Source of the DNA: Streptomyces albiflavescens
GTDB taxonomy: Bacteria; Actinomycetota; Actinomycetes; Streptomycetales; Streptomycetaceae
Assembly: GCF_014645835.1 (NCBI RefSeq)
Contig: NZ_BMMM01000022.1
Location: 1 to 64,000 of the forward strand
DNA: 64,000 nt
Direction of reading: 5' to 3'
The position numbers and the translations under genes were made by a program. The notes under the pieces were generated by a model. It made no database searches. It saw only the letters and a list, made by a program, of their open reading frames with translations, and was not told the DNA's origin. This document shows positions 62,254-64,000 of this stretch, piece by piece (the first letter of the stretch is position 1; each line of letters starts with the position of its first letter).

Positions 62254-62655
62254 TCAGCGGGCGCTCCGCCGACGCCGCCCGGCGAGGACTTCGCCCAGTG
62301 TGGCCGCGGGGCTGAGCACGTCCCAGGCACCGTGCGCGCGAAGCAGCCGGTGGGTGTGGCGCGTGCACAGCAGACCGAAATCCATGTCGGCGCGCCCGAC
62401 CCGCTCGCGGAACCGCAGCACCATGCCGAGGCCGTTGCTGTCGATGAAGGTCGTGGGGCGCAGGTCCACGATGTACAACCTTGCGGGCAGGGCCGCGACC
62501 GAGTCCAGCCACGGGTGCACGTGGAGGACGGCGGCCAGGTCGATGTCGCCGCGCAGCTCGACGAGCAGCAGACCGGCTCCCGCGTAGAGGTGGGCGTGGT
62601 CGCTGGGCGGTGGCCAGGAGACGCCGTTGATCCGCTCCAAGGCGTGCTCGCTCAC
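62254..62655 (-). CDS. STAS-domain anti-sigma factor antagonist
   Basis: A 133-residue protein with the STAS fold. LLLVELRGDIDLAAVLHVHP opens the domain, and LRPTTFIDSNGLGMVLRF carries the Asp-Ser pair, with Ser phosphorylated by an anti-sigma kinase in this family. A longer, Arg-rich tail follows. Predicted to bind an anti-sigma factor when unphosphorylated and so release a sigma factor; the neighbouring convergent PP2C phosphatase is a natural activator. The kinase/anti-sigma partner is not in the window. Confidence 0.88.
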   Translation of the reverse strand: MSEHALERINGVSWPPPSDHAHLYAGAGLLLVELRGDIDLAAVLHVHPWLDSVAALPARLYIVDLRPTTFIDSNGLGMVLRFRERVGRADMDFGLLCTRHTHRLLRAHGAWDVLSPAATLGEVLAGRRRRSAR

Positions 62656-62939
62656 GCTGTCCGGTTCCGTTCTGTGGGCGGCGCGCGGGCACGTCTCGTG
62701 CCGAACGCGGCCTGGTCACGGTGGCATCCGGAGGCGACTGCCCGCGCGTCCCGACACGGGTTCGTGCGGTGGTGCTGCATCCCCGCACCGCACAAGCCCG
62801 CGCCGGAACTCCCCCCGGGCGGCTCCCCCTTGAACCGTGGGCAGTTTCTGTTCTACCTTCGCCACATGGTCGGGGCATCAACGCCCGCTCACCAGCGAAA
62901 CAACGTGGGGGCGGCGGCAGCTGGGCCGGGTGGTGCGGG

Positions 62940-63614
62940 ATGCGTCCTCACCTCGCGCTGATAGAAGACGATCCCGATTTCGCACTGATGTGCCGCACCT
63001 ATCTGGAGCGTGCGGGGTTCACCGTCATGTGGGCGATCGACGCCCGGGCCGGCAAGGCCGCCATGTACGAAGGCGGCATCGACCTCGTCGTCCTCGATCT
63101 GGGGCTGCCGGACGGCAGTGGCCTGGAACTGCTGCGCGCCCTGCGCTCCACCAGCCGCCTTCCGGTGATCGTCGTCTCCGGGCGCGGCGGTGAGGCGGAC
63201 CGGGTGGCGGGCCTGGAGATCGGCGCGGACGACTACCTGGTCAAGCCCTTCTCGCAGCGCGAACTCGTCGCCAGGATCCGTGCGGTGCTGCGCCGGTCCC
63301 AGCCGCCCGACGTGCCGGTCGTCCTGGAGGTCGGAGCGCTGCGCGTCGACACGGCGGCGCACCAGGCCGCCGTCGCAGGCATCCCGCTGACGCTGCGGCC
63401 CAAAGAGTACGCCCTGTTGGAGTTGCTGGCCCGCTCCCCCGGCCGGGTCTTCTCCGCCGAGCAGCTGCTCGAGCAGATCTGGGGAGCGTCCTGGCAGCAG
63501 CCCGCGACCGTCGTCGAACACGTCTACCGGCTGCGCGGCAAGCTCTCCGGACTCCCCACGCCCGCACCGCGGATCACCACGGTGCGCGGCTTCGGCTACC
63601 GACTCGATCCCTGA
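62940..63614 (+). CDS. OmpR/PhoB-family response regulator
   Basis: A 224-residue two-component regulator from the ATG at 62940. The receiver domain (about 3-118) has the acidic pocket IEDD (Glu9-Asp11), the phosphorylatable Asp53 in VVLDLGLPDGSG, Ser80 in VVSGRGG and Lys102 in DYLVKPFS. The C-terminal winged helix (about 128-222) has LTLRPKEYALLELLARSPGR and TTVRGFGYRLDP. It lies 8 bp before a PAS-containing sensor gene on the same strand, which is the likely cognate kinase. No clear ribosome site is seen at this start. Confidence 0.92.
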   Translation: MRPHLALIEDDPDFALMCRTYLERAGFTVMWAIDARAGKAAMYEGGIDLVVLDLGLPDGSGLELLRALRSTSRLPVIVVSGRGGEADRVAGLEIGADDYLVKPFSQRELVARIRAVLRRSQPPDVPVVLEVGALRVDTAAHQAAVAGIPLTLRPKEYALLELLARSPGRVFSAEQLLEQIWGASWQQPATVVEHVYRLRGKLSGLPTPAPRITTVRGFGYRLDP

Positions 63615-63622
63615 GGGCCGTC

Positions 63623-64000
63623 ATGTCCGCGAGCGTCCCGCATCCTGCCCCGGACTTCCGGAGCCTGTTCGACTCGACACTCTCCCCGCTGCTCGTCCTC
63701 GCGCCCGACTTCACGATCGTGGAGGTCAACCGGGCGTACCTGACGGCCACGCGCACCGACCGGAGCATCGTCGGGCACGCCGTCTTCGACGTGTTCCCCG
63801 ACAACCCGGACGACCCGTCGGCGAACGGAGTGGCGAACCTGCGCCGCTCGCTGCAGGCCGTGGTGGACACCGGCCGTACGGACACGATGGCGTTGCAGCG
63901 CTACGACATACCGACGGGCGAGTCGGGCGCGTTCGTCGAGCGGTACTGGAGCCCGGTCAACACACCGGTGGTGGACGGCGACGGCCGGGTGACGCACATC
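63623..64000 (+). CDS. PAS-domain sensor protein, 5' part only (window edge)
   Basis: The first 126 codons of a gene cut by the end of the window, starting MSASVPHPAPDFRSLFDS. A PAS domain is recognisable from LVLAPDFTIVEVNRAYLTA and GHAVFDVFPDNPDDP, then VERYWSPVNTPVVDGDGRVT, as in PAS-fold sensors. Because it follows the response regulator gene by 8 bp, a histidine kinase C-terminus is expected beyond base 64000; a PP2C or diguanylate cyclase output cannot be ruled out. Confidence 0.75.
   Translation, partial: MSASVPHPAPDFRSLFDSTLSPLLVLAPDFTIVEVNRAYLTATRTDRSIVGHAVFDVFPDNPDDPSANGVANLRRSLQAVVDTGRTDTMALQRYDIPTGESGAFVERYWSPVNTPVVDGDGRVTHI

Overview
The window is high-GC chromosomal DNA from an actinomycete, almost certainly a Streptomyces. 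The base composition, frequent GTG starts, many 4-bp ATGA/GTGA gene overlaps, twin-arginine secreted enzymes, a MelC1/MelC2 tyrosinase pair and SpoIIE-type PP2C phosphatases all fit. I recognise no tRNA, rRNA, CRISPR array or replication origin.

Layout. 1-3.4 kb: the tail of a glycogen-branching-enzyme-like gene, a small membrane protein, and an IS607-type element (serine recombinase TnpA plus RNA-guided nuclease TnpB). 3.5-18.7 kb: ordinary accessory genes, namely an M1 aminopeptidase, a Gfo/Idh oxidoreductase, a stand-alone ATP-dependent DNA ligase, a methyltransferase, an MFS exporter, a divergent LysE/LysG amino-acid exporter and regulator, a large GAF-PAS-PP2C phosphatase, an aldo/keto reductase, a NUDIX hydrolase, a universal stress protein and a LacI-type regulator.

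19-33.3 kb is a carbohydrate-utilisation locus. A secreted beta-helix protein is followed by a minus-strand gene set running from a ROK regulator through an ABC importer (lipoprotein and two permeases, no ATPase), a secreted GH27 enzyme with a CBM, a Tat-secreted GH95 enzyme and a secreted SGNH esterase. A cytoplasmic GH36 alpha-galactosidase is divergent from it. The model is outside trimming of a fucosylated or galactosylated, possibly acetylated plant glycan, import using a shared ATPase, and final cleavage inside. Three LacI-type palindromes, beside the LacI gene, before the beta-helix gene and before a GH64 beta-1,3-glucanase 20 kb away, suggest a second glucan regulon.

33.6-45 kb: a lipoprotein, a GntR / unknown protein / GMC oxidoreductase operon, the GH64 enzyme, a molybdopterin oxidoreductase, a TetR gene divergent from an FMN reductase with two clear operators, an AIM24 protein and an M4 metalloprotease. 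45-54.8 kb: a polyprenyl synthase with a TPR protein, a phosphotransferase-like gene, an XRE regulator with its SDR target, an AlkB-like dioxygenase, an MFS exporter with its own TetR, and a flavin monooxygenase. An unusual 13-bp-periodic GTATAC array lies between the TPR and phosphotransferase genes. 55-64 kb: melC1-melC2, an RNase HI with an extra Cys/His tail, an ArsR-like regulator, VOC and alcohol dehydrogenase genes, and a signalling cluster (PP2C phosphatase, STAS protein, OmpR-type response regulator, PAS sensor cut by the window edge).

Functions rest on motif and family recognition by eye. No database search was run.
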